From contig JAFWPB010000009.1 of assembly GCA_017545245.1 (NCBI GenBank), forward strand, positions 1 to 41,414: a stretch of 41,414 bases of DNA, given 5' to 3'. A program made the position numbers and the translations under genes. Shown piece after piece: positions 25,841 through 36,795 of this stretch (positions are counted from its first letter, which is position 1; the number at the start of each line of letters is the position of its first letter). A model generated the notes under the pieces. The model saw only the letters and a list, made by a program, of their open reading frames with translations. It did not search any database and had not been told where the DNA came from. The DNA comes from Clostridiales bacterium (GTDB taxonomy: Bacteria > Bacillota > Clostridia > Saccharofermentanales > Saccharofermentanaceae).

Positions 25841-26794
25841 ATGGCAAACGATAACCGAAGAATACCCTTCGATAACGAAGCAGTCCTGGAGATCATCCGG
25901 GATTATTCTAACGATACGATCTACTTTAAAGATACAGATTCACGGTTTATTTGGAATAACCGTGCACATGCAGCGCAATTCGGTGTCGATGACCCAAACG
26001 AGATGTACGGAAAGACCGACTTCGATTATTTCCCGAAAGAGTTCGCAACACGAGCCCGTAAAGAGGAACTGGAGATCATGGAGACGAAGATCCCTCTCAT
26101 CTCCAATATTGAGCGTCTGGAAAAGCCGGACGGCGCCGTGATCTGGTTCTCCGCTTCGAAATATCCTCTCATGGACAGCAAAGGCAAAGTGATCGGAACC
26201 TGGGGCATTTCCCGGAATATTACTGCTATTAAGGCATTTGAAGAAGAACTCAGCCGGACCAATGAGAAACTGAAGCGTCTCTCTCAGGTCGACGATCTGA
26301 CAGGTCTTTTCAACCGCAGATATTTCTATGAAATGACCGAGAAGACCTATTATCAGTATAACCGCCGTGCAAAAACCGGTGATGAGAACGACCCGAAGAA
26401 TACCTTCTCTCTGATTTCGCTCGACATCGATTTCTTCAAGCGTATCAATGACGAGTTTGGACATAACAAGGGAGACGATGTTCTCCGTATTGTGGCTGGT
26501 ATCCTTACTTCCCAATGCAGAAAGTCCGACATGGTTTTCCGCATCGGCGGTGACGAATTCATGATGCTCCTTCCAGACACACCTCTTAAGGGCGCAAAAG
26601 TCCAGGCAGAGCGTATACGTTCTGCTATGGCCAGTTCGCCGATCATGCTGGATGAGAATAAAGACGCCGTACGTCTTACAGTCAGCATGGGCATCTCCTG
26701 TTACTCCGACTGTGAAGACGTAGCTGAACTGATCCATATGGCCGATGAACGACTCTACACCTCGAAGAATCTCGGCCGCGACCGCGCCACCTGA
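25841..26794 (+). CDS. PAS-GGDEF diguanylate cyclase
   Basis: A 317-residue cytoplasmic protein. A PAS domain (about 10-128, ending GTWGISRNITAI) precedes a GGDEF domain from ~148 (QVDDLTGLFNRRYFYE). GGDEF is at 236-240 and the inhibitory I-site RKSD at 227-230, five residues upstream. All features expected of an active, feedback-inhibited cyclase are present. It closely resembles the protein at 4183, including the PAS end, and looks like a paralogue with an intact GGDEF. It is divergent from the LeuA-family gene. Confidence 0.92.
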   Translation: MANDNRRIPFDNEAVLEIIRDYSNDTIYFKDTDSRFIWNNRAHAAQFGVDDPNEMYGKTDFDYFPKEFATRARKEELEIMETKIPLISNIERLEKPDGAVIWFSASKYPLMDSKGKVIGTWGISRNITAIKAFEEELSRTNEKLKRLSQVDDLTGLFNRRYFYEMTEKTYYQYNRRAKTGDENDPKNTFSLISLDIDFFKRINDEFGHNKGDDVLRIVAGILTSQCRKSDMVFRIGGDEFMMLLPDTPLKGAKVQAERIRSAMASSPIMLDENKDAVRLTVSMGISCYSDCEDVAELIHMADERLYTSKNLGRDRAT

Positions 26795-26824
26795 TCCATG
26801 ACGCAGACATCTTGAAAAATAAAT

Positions 26825-26863
26825 CTGCCGGTAAGTGATTCAAAACTTGCCGGCAGTTCTTTT
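26825..26863 (+). terminator. Intrinsic terminator after the second PAS-GGDEF gene
   Basis: A 12-bp stem (26825-26836 with 26845-26856, one G-T pair) with an 8-base loop is followed by TTCTTTT. It also separates this gene from the converging gatD. Confidence 0.85.
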
Positions 26864-26889
26864 CATATAGAAATATAAAAATGCTTATT

Positions 26890-27669
26890 TTACGGTGCGG
26901 TGTTGCCCTTTTCTTTATAGCGGAGCAGTGCCGCACGGGCAAGATCCTCAACTTTCGTATCAAGAGCCGGAAGTTCGTATTCCTCGCCATATCTTCTCTT
27001 CAACGCCAGACATAACAAGTGGTCCGTCATGCGCGGATTCTTTGGCAGGAAGCTTCCATGGGAATACGTACAATACACGTTATTGTAGATCGCGCCCTCG
27101 AACCCGTCTTTTCCGTTATTTCCCGCACCCTCGATGACCTTTGCCATCGGCTTCACGGAAGGTCCCAAATACGTTCTTCCGCTGTGGTTTTCAAACCCGT
27201 AAAGAACTGCGCTGTCGTTCTTTTCCGGATCCTTCAGGAATTCTGCCTCATAGATCGTGTCTTGGATATACCGGACATCTTCTCCGACCGTATAAACATC
27301 GATTGCACCCAGACACTCGATCTTCGTGCCATCGTGCTCCTGATAGTAATTTCCGAGCATCTGGTATCCACCGCAGATGCACAGGAACACCATCCCGTTT
27401 TCGATCGCAGCTTTCACCTTGGGTCCTTTTACCTCGACAAAATCCTTACGGATCACGTTCTGCTCGGCATCCTGACCACCACCGAGGAAGACGATATCGA
27501 AATCGTTCTCGTCAAAATCATCGCCGATCGACACCGGCACGACCTTTGCTTTGATCCCGCGGAGCTCGGTCCTGCGGATCAGACTCAGCACATTTCCACG
27601 GTCCCCGTATAGATTCAGGAGATCGGGATACATATGGCAGATACGAAGTTCAATCTCGTTATTTCCCAT
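26890..27669 (-). CDS. gatD: Lipid II isoglutaminyl synthase, glutamine amidotransferase subunit
   Basis: A 259-residue class I glutaminase. The nucleophile is Cys 99 (CICGGYQ) and the His is 204 (YSHGSFLPKNP). It feeds ammonia to MurT, which amidates the D-glutamate of lipid II at the alpha-carboxyl to D-isoglutamine, needed for cross-linking. It follows murT by 20 bases on the same strand. Distinct from tRNA GatD, so the symbol is used in the MurT/GatD sense. Confidence 0.92.
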   Translation of the reverse strand: MGNNEIELRICHMYPDLLNLYGDRGNVLSLIRRTELRGIKAKVVPVSIGDDFDENDFDIVFLGGGQDAEQNVIRKDFVEVKGPKVKAAIENGMVFLCICGGYQMLGNYYQEHDGTKIECLGAIDVYTVGEDVRYIQDTIYEAEFLKDPEKNDSAVLYGFENHSGRTYLGPSVKPMAKVIEGAGNNGKDGFEGAIYNNVYCTYSHGSFLPKNPRMTDHLLCLALKRRYGEEYELPALDTKVEDLARAALLRYKEKGNTAP

Positions 27670-27688
27670 GCAAAAGCACTTTCCTTTC

Positions 27689-29149
27689 TTATTTCCAGAA
27701 GTCCTTGAGGTGGTAGCGCTTCACGAGGATCGACCGGAGCGCCAGCATCGAGGTATAGTTCGGAAGGATATAAAGACACTTTCCCGGTGTCGAATCCGAG
27801 ATTGCCTGATCCAGAAGCTCTGCGCATTCCTCCATCGGTTTCGCGATAATACGCGAATCCTCCACGCCGGAATACACGATACGGAGCATCATGTCGCCAT
27901 AGCGGTCACCGGAAACATAGACCTTCTCGGGAAACTCCTTGGACTCAAAATCCACATCCCAGATCCAGGATACGTCTTTTCCGTCTGCGATATTACTGTT
28001 AAGGAGCATGTAGATTCCTTCCGCATCAGAAGCACCGGCCACGAAAGAAAGCGCGCGGTCCAGTCCAACCGGGTTTTTCACGAGAAGAACACAGATCTTC
28101 TTGTCGCCGATACTGATCTTCTCCATTCGTCCGAAAGCCGCTTCCACGTGTTCCAGGGCCGCCGCACACTTTTCAAATGACAGTTTCTCTGTGTCGCCGA
28201 TTTTCTCGCCCATACGGACACAAGCCGCAACCGCAGCAATGGAATTATAGAAATTATGCATGCCCGGAATCGGAAGCTTCACACGCTTCTCAAGTTCTGC
28301 CTCCTTCGCTCCGCCATCGCAGAGAGACAATTCATACCCCTCATCTGACGGGTTTTTCGACAGGTCATATTTCACGAAGAAACGGGGCGTCTGTCTCTTC
28401 TTTCCACATTTTTCGCAGGAAAAAGCACCCAGGTGTCCGAAGCTTCTTGCGGTATACGTATATTTCGTCTTACATCCGGTGCAGTACTCTGCATCCGAAG
28501 ATGCCGGAAGCACACCGGATTTATCCGGATACGTCACATTATTGTAGTGCATGGATTCTTCCGAAAGACCATAGAAAACCGTCCGTGCCTCACGTCCCTT
28601 ATAGAGCTCGGAAACCAGGGAATCGTCGCTGTTAAGAAGGATATCCGCCTCGCACGTGTCGAGTCCTTTTGCAATAAGATCACGCGTATGGGCAAGCTCA
28701 CCGAAACGGTCCAGCTGGTCGCGGAAAAGATTCGTGACGATAGAGACCTTCGGCTTGATTTGGCAGGCAATCTTGCCGTAAGCCGCTTCATCCGTCTCCA
28801 GCACGCAGATCACTTTCTTTCCTTCTTTTTCCGCTTTCTTCATGTCTTTCAGACCAAAGATCATGGAAGTTGTGACACCGGAAAGAAGGTTTGCACCGGA
28901 AACATTCGTAACCACGGTATAGCCGCAGTTCCGGAAGATATCCGTAATCATGTGGGTAGTCGTTGTTTTGCCGTTTGTACCGGTGATCGTAACACAATCT
29001 CTACCGGCACAGAGTTTCTTAAGCAGCATCGGGTCAAATTTCACGGCCACCTTGCCTGGCAAAGTTGTCGCGCCACGACCCATGATCCGTAGTGCCAGTC
29101 GTGTTGCCTTAGCAGACAGGATCGCGAAATGATATCGAAGTGAAGCCAT
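27689..29149 (-). CDS. murT: Lipid II isoglutaminyl synthase, Mur ligase subunit
   Basis: A 486-residue Mur-ligase-like protein (DUF1727 type). The P-loop TGTNGKTTTTHM is at about 57-66 with Lys 61. A Cys4 zinc-ribbon insert (Cys 223, 226, 245, 248) is diagnostic of MurT. ATP activates the glutamate carboxylate of lipid II; GatD supplies ammonia. GGAAGGGA lies before the ATG. It is 21 bases from the sortase stop and precedes gatD. Confidence 0.94.
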   Translation of the reverse strand: MASLRYHFAILSAKATRLALRIMGRGATTLPGKVAVKFDPMLLKKLCAGRDCVTITGTNGKTTTTHMITDIFRNCGYTVVTNVSGANLLSGVTTSMIFGLKDMKKAEKEGKKVICVLETDEAAYGKIACQIKPKVSIVTNLFRDQLDRFGELAHTRDLIAKGLDTCEADILLNSDDSLVSELYKGREARTVFYGLSEESMHYNNVTYPDKSGVLPASSDAEYCTGCKTKYTYTARSFGHLGAFSCEKCGKKRQTPRFFVKYDLSKNPSDEGYELSLCDGGAKEAELEKRVKLPIPGMHNFYNSIAAVAACVRMGEKIGDTEKLSFEKCAAALEHVEAAFGRMEKISIGDKKICVLLVKNPVGLDRALSFVAGASDAEGIYMLLNSNIADGKDVSWIWDVDFESKEFPEKVYVSGDRYGDMMLRIVYSGVEDSRIIAKPMEECAELLDQAISDSTPGKCLYILPNYTSMLALRSILVKRYHLKDFWK

Positions 29150-29170
29150 GTATCTATCCCTTCCGTCACC

Positions 29171-29884
29171 TTACACGAGATGACCGATGATCAGTAATCG
29201 GTGGGTCGCAACTCCCAATGGAGTACAGGTGACCAGTGTGACCTGTGTTCCCTCACCGTCGTCGATGTCCACGTAATAATCGAGATCGGAAGGATTCACT
29301 GCTTCCAGGATCTTATCGACTTTATAGGTATAGACGGAACCATCGATCGTCGAGATGATGATATCGTCGCCAAGTTTCACTTCACCGAGACGGTTGAATA
29401 TCTTTCCTTCTGCACGCATTCTGTGTCCGAGGATCGTCATGTTGCCTTCCTGCCCAGGATCCGCCGTCTTTTCCAGTCTTCCCGCGCCATATCGCAGGGA
29501 TACCTTCGTTGCCTCGTTCCAAAGCGGGATGTTGATATTCACGGAAGGAATGCTGATCTTGCCAAGCGCCGTAAGAACTGTCTCATCAGGCAGTTCTTCA
29601 ATCATTTCCTGATAATCCGCGCCGGCATTATTCAGTTCTTCCACACCAAAATCGTATTCGTACTCTTCTCCGTTGACTTCGTTTTCATCGGACTTTACAA
29701 CAAAAACCGCCTGGCTGCCTTCCACAATGCTCTCGAGCATGTCGTCCGTCACAGCCTGACGCTTGAAATTCTTGATTGGGTCGATCAGGAGCAGAACCAC
29801 ACCCACGATCATGCAGACCACTGCAATAATGATCAGGATCACGTTTCGAATCTTTCTTCTACTGTAAGAATCTCCTCTAAACAT
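29171..29884 (-). CDS. Sortase (class A/C-like transpeptidase)
   Basis: A 237-residue membrane-anchored transpeptidase. One N-terminal helix (about 13-33), then the sortase barrel. The catalytic His 154 (LGHRM), Cys 220 (LVTCTP) and Arg 229 (THRLL) are all present. The TCTPLGVATHRLLIIGH tail is class C-like, but the second C-terminal membrane helix and lid of pilin sortases are absent. Class and substrates are unresolved; no LPXTG or pilin gene is in the window. AGAGGATAATAG lies before the ATG. Confidence 0.9.
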   Translation of the reverse strand: MFRGDSYSRRKIRNVILIIIAVVCMIVGVVLLLIDPIKNFKRQAVTDDMLESIVEGSQAVFVVKSDENEVNGEEYEYDFGVEELNNAGADYQEMIEELPDETVLTALGKISIPSVNINIPLWNEATKVSLRYGAGRLEKTADPGQEGNMTILGHRMRAEGKIFNRLGEVKLGDDIIISTIDGSVYTYKVDKILEAVNPSDLDYYVDIDDGEGTQVTLVTCTPLGVATHRLLIIGHLV

Positions 29885-29935
29885 CTGCCTTCTATTATCC
29901 TCTTTGCATCATTTTCTCATCCAAAAGCACTTGTC

Positions 29936-29975
29936 TTTGCCTTAACGATGTTACATTCTCCCAGATTAAGGCAAA
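29936..29975 (-). repeat. Inverted repeat in the sortase 5' leader
   Basis: A perfect 10-bp inverted repeat, TTTGCCTTAA (29936-29945) and TTAAGGCAAA (29966-29975), flanks a 20-base loop. It sits between the putative sortase promoter and its start and could fold as a leader hairpin or bind a regulator. Confidence 0.5.
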
Positions 29976-30000
29976 TTTGTTCGGAAATTTTCCGCACTTT

Positions 30001-30009
30001 ATTATAACA
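30001..30009 (-). promoter_or_regulatory. Extended -10 promoter for sortase-murT-gatD
   Basis: On the minus strand TGTTATAAT is a TGn extended -10, about 117 bases before the sortase ATG, giving a long leader. No good -35 is visible. Confidence 0.5.
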
Positions 30010-30055
30010 GATACTTTCAAATAGTGGGAATTTCTGCTATCATTATTCTTACTTT

Positions 30056-30071
30056 TTACCCATTTGGGTAA
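30056..30071. repeat. Perfect palindrome TTACCCA-TT-TGGGTAA upstream of dnaA
   Basis: A 16-bp inverted repeat with a 2-base centre, 47 bases before the dnaA start. It may be an operator for control of dnaA or of the divergent sortase genes. It is not a DnaA box. Confidence 0.5.
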
Positions 30072-30117
30072 TCTCTTTGTAATATTGAGAATCTTTTGGA
30101 GTGGTTGTGGGTAGTAT

Positions 30118-31443
30118 ATGGATGCAAATACAATTTGGAAAAAAACTCTAGATGTATTGGTAGATGAAGTAACGCCGGTCAAGTATAAGACATACATTCT
30201 TCCTATCGAACCAGCGTTTTCTAATGACAATCTCATCATACTCACAGTAAAAGATGCTTTCAGCCAGGAACAGACCCTTCCCATGATTCCTCTTATCGAG
30301 AACTGCATTGAAGCAGCGGTCAATAAGAAGATGGAAGTCAGACTGGAACTTCCGGATTCAGACTATACCTTGAATCTGATCCACCAGTATTCTTCTGCAC
30401 AAACACCTACTGTTCCGACAAACAATTCCAGATTGAATACGAATTACACCTTTGATTCTTTCATCGTAGGCGATGGCAACCGTTTTGCCCATGCAGCCTG
30501 CGTTTCCGTCGCAGAAGGCGGCAAACAGTATAATCCGATCTTCCTGTATGGTGGTTCCGGTCTGGGAAAGACTCACCTCATGCATGCTGTCGGAAACTAC
30601 GTCACGAAGCATAATCCTTCAGCCAAGGTCGTTTACGTAAACTGCGAGCGTTTCGTAAATGAGTTTATCGCGACGATCAAAGATTCCAAATACGACGAAT
30701 TCAGAGAGAGATACAGAAATGCTGACTATCTCCTGATCGACGATATTCAGTTTTTAGAGCGTAAAGAGCAGATCCAGGTCGAGTTCTTCCATACTTTTAA
30801 TGACCTTTATGAGTCCGGAAGCATCATTCTCATGACCTGTGACCGTCCTCCGCAGAGCCTCTCCTACCTCGAAGAGCGTCTCCGTTCCCGTTTTTCTTCC
30901 GGTCTGATCGTAGATATCCAGCCGGCTGATTACGAGACACGTATTGCTATCTTAAATCTCAAAATGCAGGAAGATAAGACGAATCTTTCCGATTCCGTGA
31001 TCGATTACATTGCTTCCAACTTCGCATCAAACATCCGTGAGCTGGAAGGAGCCTACAAAACTGTCGTCGCATATTGCATGCTCGCCGGTTCTTTTACCTT
31101 GGATGACGCGAAAATTGCTCTGAAAGATATGATTTCTCCGAAGCAGGCCCGTCAGATCACAGCTGATCTGGTCGTTGAAGTCGTCGCGCGCGCTTTCAAT
31201 ATCACCGTAAACGACATTATGTCCAACAAGCGCAGCAAAGACATTCTCGTTCCACGTCAAATCTGCATGTACCTTTGCCGTTCCGAATTGAATATGACTT
31301 TCCCGAAGATCGGAGAGTATTTCAGAGGCAAGGATCACTCGACGGTTCTTCACGCTTGTAACAAAATTGAAAAATACGTGAAAGATTCAGATAACGAAGT
31401 TTTCGTCCATATTGAGTCGATAAAAAAGCGTCTTTTCGGCTAA
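30118..31443 (+). CDS. dnaA: Chromosomal replication initiator DnaA
   Basis: A 441-residue DnaA with all four domains: domain I (NTIWKKTLDVL...), a short variable linker around 85-108, AAA+ domain with Walker A GGSGLGKT (145-152) and Walker B LLIDDIQFL (~204-212), and the DNA-binding domain IV with the signature KDHSTVLHACNKI (405-417). It binds DnaA boxes in oriC and opens the duplex. The ribosome site is weak (GGAG then GTGGG). It is followed by 442 bp of non-coding oriC, then dnaN. Genes usually left of dnaA (rpmH, rnpA, yidC) are replaced by sortase-murT-gatD. Confidence 0.98.
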   Translation: MDANTIWKKTLDVLVDEVTPVKYKTYILPIEPAFSNDNLIILTVKDAFSQEQTLPMIPLIENCIEAAVNKKMEVRLELPDSDYTLNLIHQYSSAQTPTVPTNNSRLNTNYTFDSFIVGDGNRFAHAACVSVAEGGKQYNPIFLYGGSGLGKTHLMHAVGNYVTKHNPSAKVVYVNCERFVNEFIATIKDSKYDEFRERYRNADYLLIDDIQFLERKEQIQVEFFHTFNDLYESGSIILMTCDRPPQSLSYLEERLRSRFSSGLIVDIQPADYETRIAILNLKMQEDKTNLSDSVIDYIASNFASNIRELEGAYKTVVAYCMLAGSFTLDDAKIALKDMISPKQARQITADLVVEVVARAFNITVNDIMSNKRSKDILVPRQICMYLCRSELNMTFPKIGEYFRGKDHSTVLHACNKIEKYVKDSDNEVFVHIESIKKRLFG

Positions 31444-31885
31444 AGTTTTCCACAGATTTTAGTTGAATTGTGGAAAACTTCAAGAGGATTCTCAGTTGAT
31501 AAAATGTGCATAACTATGGTGTGTTTATCGTGTGTAAAAGCACTTGTCTTTTTTCACTTGTTTTCAACATTTTTTCAACACCAAAAATATTGAAATACAG
31601 GCGTTTGAAGTACTTTTACCTCTTTTCCACACTGCATAATAATATAGAAGAATATTACCTTTAAATCTTATTGTTTTTGTTGTTTTTCAGAGCTTTTCCG
31701 ACATTTTCAATCTTTCCTCTTTTCAAACGCAATGTGGAAAAGTGTGGAAAACTTCAAGCCTTAGAAAATCAATAGATTTCTCGTATTTTTCTTGTTCTTT
31801 TGCATCAGTTTTTGTAGCATTTTTGTAATTTTCCTGTATAATATATAGAGACAAATTCATAAGAATTTATGGAGGAAAGAAAACG
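31444..31885. other. oriC: oriC region with a cluster of DnaA boxes
   Basis: A 442-bp AT-rich gap between dnaA and dnaN. Exact matches to TTWTNCACA occur at 31446-31454 (+), 31469-31477 (-), 31505-31513 (-, TTATGCACA), 31531-31539 (-, TTTTACACA), 31623-31631 (+), 31733-31741 (-) and 31743-31751 (-). AT-rich tracts at about 31640-31690 and 31790-31860 are possible unwinding regions. No full box was seen between the sortase gene and dnaA, so the origin looks one-sided by eye. Confidence 0.85.
31812..31842 (+). promoter_or_regulatory. Putative dnaN promoter
   Basis: TATAAT at 31837-31842 with TTGTAG 19 bases upstream (31812-31817), about 44 bases before dnaN. The spacing is loose, so confidence is modest. 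Confidence 0.4.
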
Positions 31886-32989
31886 ATGAAACTTGTAAGT
31901 TCAAGAGACAATCTTGTAGAGGCTATCTCTATAGTACAGAAGGCAGTTTCAACTCGTTCTACTTTACCTATATTAGATGGTATTTTGATTGAAGCGGACA
32001 GCAAGGGATTAAAGCTGACCGGATATGATTTGGAAACAGGTATTGAAGCACTGGTTGATGCAGACGTTATGGAAGAAGGATCTATTGTTATCCCTTCCCG
32101 TATTTTTGGTGAGATCGTTAGAAAACTGCCGGATGAAGAAGTGTCGATCTCTTCTAATGAGAGAATGATGATCGATATTGAAAGTGGAAGCTCGAAGTTT
32201 TCCATTAACGGTATTTCTGCAGAAGGCTTCCCGACTATTCCTGTAGTAAGTGACGAGAATAAGATCATACTGAACCAGGAGATCCTGAGAAACATGATCA
32301 ACCAGACGATCTTTGCTATCTCGAACGATGAAGGACGTCCGGGTCTGAATGGTTCTCTTTTCGAGTCCGATGGAAAGTACATCAACCTTGTATCTATCGA
32401 TGGTTATCGTATGGCACTTCGTAAGAAGGAAATCGGTGAAGAGATTCCTACCATGAAATTTCTTATTCCTGGTAAGGCGCTCCATGAAGCAGCCCGTATC
32501 CTGACCGGTAAGGATGCCGAGGTCGTGATTTATGCTTCCTCAAATCACATTCTTTTCGATACAGGAAAGTTCAGAATCGTATCCCGTCTGATCAACAGCG
32601 AGTTTATGGCTTATCAGTCGATCATTCCGAGTAATTCTTCTACGACCATGATCGTAAATAAGGACGAAGTATTGAATGCTGTAGAGCGTGCTTCCCTTAT
32701 TATCCAGAAGGAAGACCGTCGTTGTCCGGTAAATCTTTCCATGACTGATGAAGAGACTTTGGTGATCCGTTCAAGTACAGAACTTGGTAACCTTCGTGAA
32801 GAAGTGAAGTGTCAGATCACTGGTGAACTTATCAATGTAGATTTCAATCACAAGTACATCATGGATGCGCTTCGTTCCATCGATGATGAATCCGTTAAGT
32901 TCACTCTTTCCGGTGCAAATGGTCCGTCTTTGATCATTCCGGTTGAGGGCAATGAGTATATTTACCTGATCCTGCCGCTGCGTAAGTAA
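31886..32989 (+). CDS. dnaN: DNA polymerase III beta sliding clamp
   Basis: A 367-residue beta clamp, full length. Three clamp domains and typical ends (MKLVSSRDNLVEAISIVQKAVSTRSTLPILDGILIEA at the start, NEYIYLILPLRK at the end, matching the C-terminal 'YLILPMR' motif). It tethers polymerase III to DNA. GGAGG lies upstream of the ATG. recF follows after 38 bases, with no S4-domain yaaA between. Confidence 0.98.
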   Translation: MKLVSSRDNLVEAISIVQKAVSTRSTLPILDGILIEADSKGLKLTGYDLETGIEALVDADVMEEGSIVIPSRIFGEIVRKLPDEEVSISSNERMMIDIESGSSKFSINGISAEGFPTIPVVSDENKIILNQEILRNMINQTIFAISNDEGRPGLNGSLFESDGKYINLVSIDGYRMALRKKEIGEEIPTMKFLIPGKALHEAARILTGKDAEVVIYASSNHILFDTGKFRIVSRLINSEFMAYQSIIPSNSSTTMIVNKDEVLNAVERASLIIQKEDRRCPVNLSMTDEETLVIRSSTELGNLREEVKCQITGELINVDFNHKYIMDALRSIDDESVKFTLSGANGPSLIIPVEGNEYIYLILPLRK

Positions 32990-33027
32990 TCGGTTTTCAC
33001 GAATTACTCTTTTGAAGGGCGGAAGGT

Positions 33028-34230
33028 ATGTATATACGCTCCATTGAATTAGAAAACTTCAGAAATTACAGAAGGCTTGACCTGACGGTTGAGCCTTCTG
33101 TTAATGTTTTTTATGGGGCAAATGCGCAGGGAAAGACAAATATCCTGGAAGCCATATATTTATGTACTTCGACCCATTCACACCGTACAAGTAAAGATCA
33201 GGAGCTTATATATCATGGTGAGCATGATTATAAAGTCAAGCTGAAGCTGACCTCTTCTTACAATGCGTATGATGAATCTGTTTCCGTTCTTTATACGGAT
33301 GGATCCGACAAAAGCACTGACTTCTCCCCTTCTAAGCGTGCTAAAAAGACTGTATGTCACGATGATGTGCCATATGAGAAAATATCCGAATATTTCGGGA
33401 TTTTTAACGCTGTTATTTTTGCTCCGGAAGACTTAATGCTTATAAAAGAAGGCCCTTCTGTGCGTCGGAAGTACTTGAATGTTCTTCTTTCCCAGGTCAA
33501 GCCGATGTATTTTCATGAACTGAGTACTTTTGCAAGGCTTCTGATGAACAGAAATAAGATCATCAAGAACGCAAGGATCAAGAACAACAGAATGATGGAC
33601 AGTTCTTTTGCAGAAGAATTAAAGATCTGGAGTGAACCGATGGCCAGATCGGCAGCAAAGATCATTCACGATAGATATATCTTTTCTCTTCGGATAGATG
33701 CTTTTGCCAGAAAACATCATGAGAGTATATCAGACGGAAGCGAGACGCTTTTCGTGAAGTATAAGACGTGTGTTCCTCTTGATATGCTGGAAAACTACGA
33801 TGAAGAAAAGGTCGTAGAATATTTGAATCAGAAGTGGAATGATTCTGTTGAGGATGATTTCCAACATGGTATAACCAACTTCGGACCACAAAGAGATGAT
33901 CTTGCTATGTCGTTAGATGGAGACGGTCTTCGGATGTTTGCTTCCCAGGGACAACAGAGATCAGCCGCATTATCGATGAAATTGGCCGAATTAGACGTTG
34001 TACGTGAAGAAACGAAAGATTCCCCTGTTCTTCTTCTCGACGACGTTTTTGGGGAATTAGACGCCCAAAGAAGACGATGCCTTCTGTCCGAGATTGGGGA
34101 CGCACAGATATTCATCACTTGTACAGATAAATCCTTTATCGAACAGGAGCTGGTGGATTCCATGACCAAAGACTCGAAAATCGCCTTTTTTGAGGTAATC
34201 AAGGGTAATGTGGAAAGGGTTTCGGAATAA
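33028..34230 (+). CDS. recF: DNA replication and repair ATPase RecF
   Basis: A 400-residue SMC-like ATPase. Walker A GANAQGKT at 30-37, ABC signature area around FASQGQQRSAALSMKLAE, and Walker B VLLLDDVFGELD at 334-345. It loads RecA at gaps with RecO and RecR. GGCGGAAGG precedes the ATG. Somewhat longer than the common ~370 residues, mostly in the middle and tail. Confidence 0.97.
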   Translation: MYIRSIELENFRNYRRLDLTVEPSVNVFYGANAQGKTNILEAIYLCTSTHSHRTSKDQELIYHGEHDYKVKLKLTSSYNAYDESVSVLYTDGSDKSTDFSPSKRAKKTVCHDDVPYEKISEYFGIFNAVIFAPEDLMLIKEGPSVRRKYLNVLLSQVKPMYFHELSTFARLLMNRNKIIKNARIKNNRMMDSSFAEELKIWSEPMARSAAKIIHDRYIFSLRIDAFARKHHESISDGSETLFVKYKTCVPLDMLENYDEEKVVEYLNQKWNDSVEDDFQHGITNFGPQRDDLAMSLDGDGLRMFASQGQQRSAALSMKLAELDVVREETKDSPVLLLDDVFGELDAQRRRCLLSEIGDAQIFITCTDKSFIEQELVDSMTKDSKIAFFEVIKGNVERVSE

Positions 34231-34258
34231 GAAAAAATTACTATATTCTCCCCTTTTA

Positions 34259-34267
34259 TGGTATAAT
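34259..34267 (+). promoter_or_regulatory. Extended -10 promoter before remB-gyrB
   Basis: TGGTATAAT is a TGn extended -10 located in the recF-remB gap about 50 bases before the remB ATG. It would allow remB-gyrB transcription apart from dnaN-recF. Confidence 0.55.
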
Positions 34268-34315
34268 ATTATAGGTCAAAAATGAAGGATTCGATAAGAT
34301 TTGAGAGGCTTTTGC

Positions 34316-34576
34316 ATGTACGTTCATATTGGCGGAGAATATACCATCCTGTCAAAGTCCATCGTTGGCTTAGTCAATCTTGAGACAGTTCCGGCATCTT
34401 CTTCCGATATGAAGTCTTTTCTTAAGATTTCAGAGGATGAAAACATATTGGAATATGTTTCGGAAGAAATCCCCAGGTCGATTGTCATTACTAACGACCG
34501 GGTGTATGTCTCCCCTCTTTCAGTTTCGACTATAAATAAACGAATGAGGAACAGTAACATTGTTACAGATCCTTGA
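34316..34576 (+). CDS. remB: RemB/DUF370 family extracellular-matrix regulator-like protein
   Basis: An 86-residue small protein lying between recF and gyrB, the same position as B. subtilis yaaB/remB. MYVHIGGEYTILSKSIVGLVNLET and ITNDRVYVSPLSVSTINKR match the DUF370 fold. In B. subtilis RemA/RemB activate biofilm matrix genes. The ATG at 34316 with GAGAGG upstream is chosen over 34301 because family members begin MyxHiG. No matrix genes are seen nearby. Confidence 0.82.
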   Translation: MYVHIGGEYTILSKSIVGLVNLETVPASSSDMKSFLKISEDENILEYVSEEIPRSIVITNDRVYVSPLSVSTINKRMRNSNIVTDP

Positions 34577-34605
34577 AAATCAGCATTTCCGTCGATTTTG
34601 CATGA

Positions 34606-36744
<2,139 letters not shown>

Positions 36745-36795
36745 AATCATTTAATCGAACAATCCTGTTCGATACGATAAATTACAAGTCATTAT

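Noticed and set aside
32990..33027. S4-domain yaaA gene between dnaN and recF
   Set aside because: The gap is only 38 bases, so the gene is absent here.
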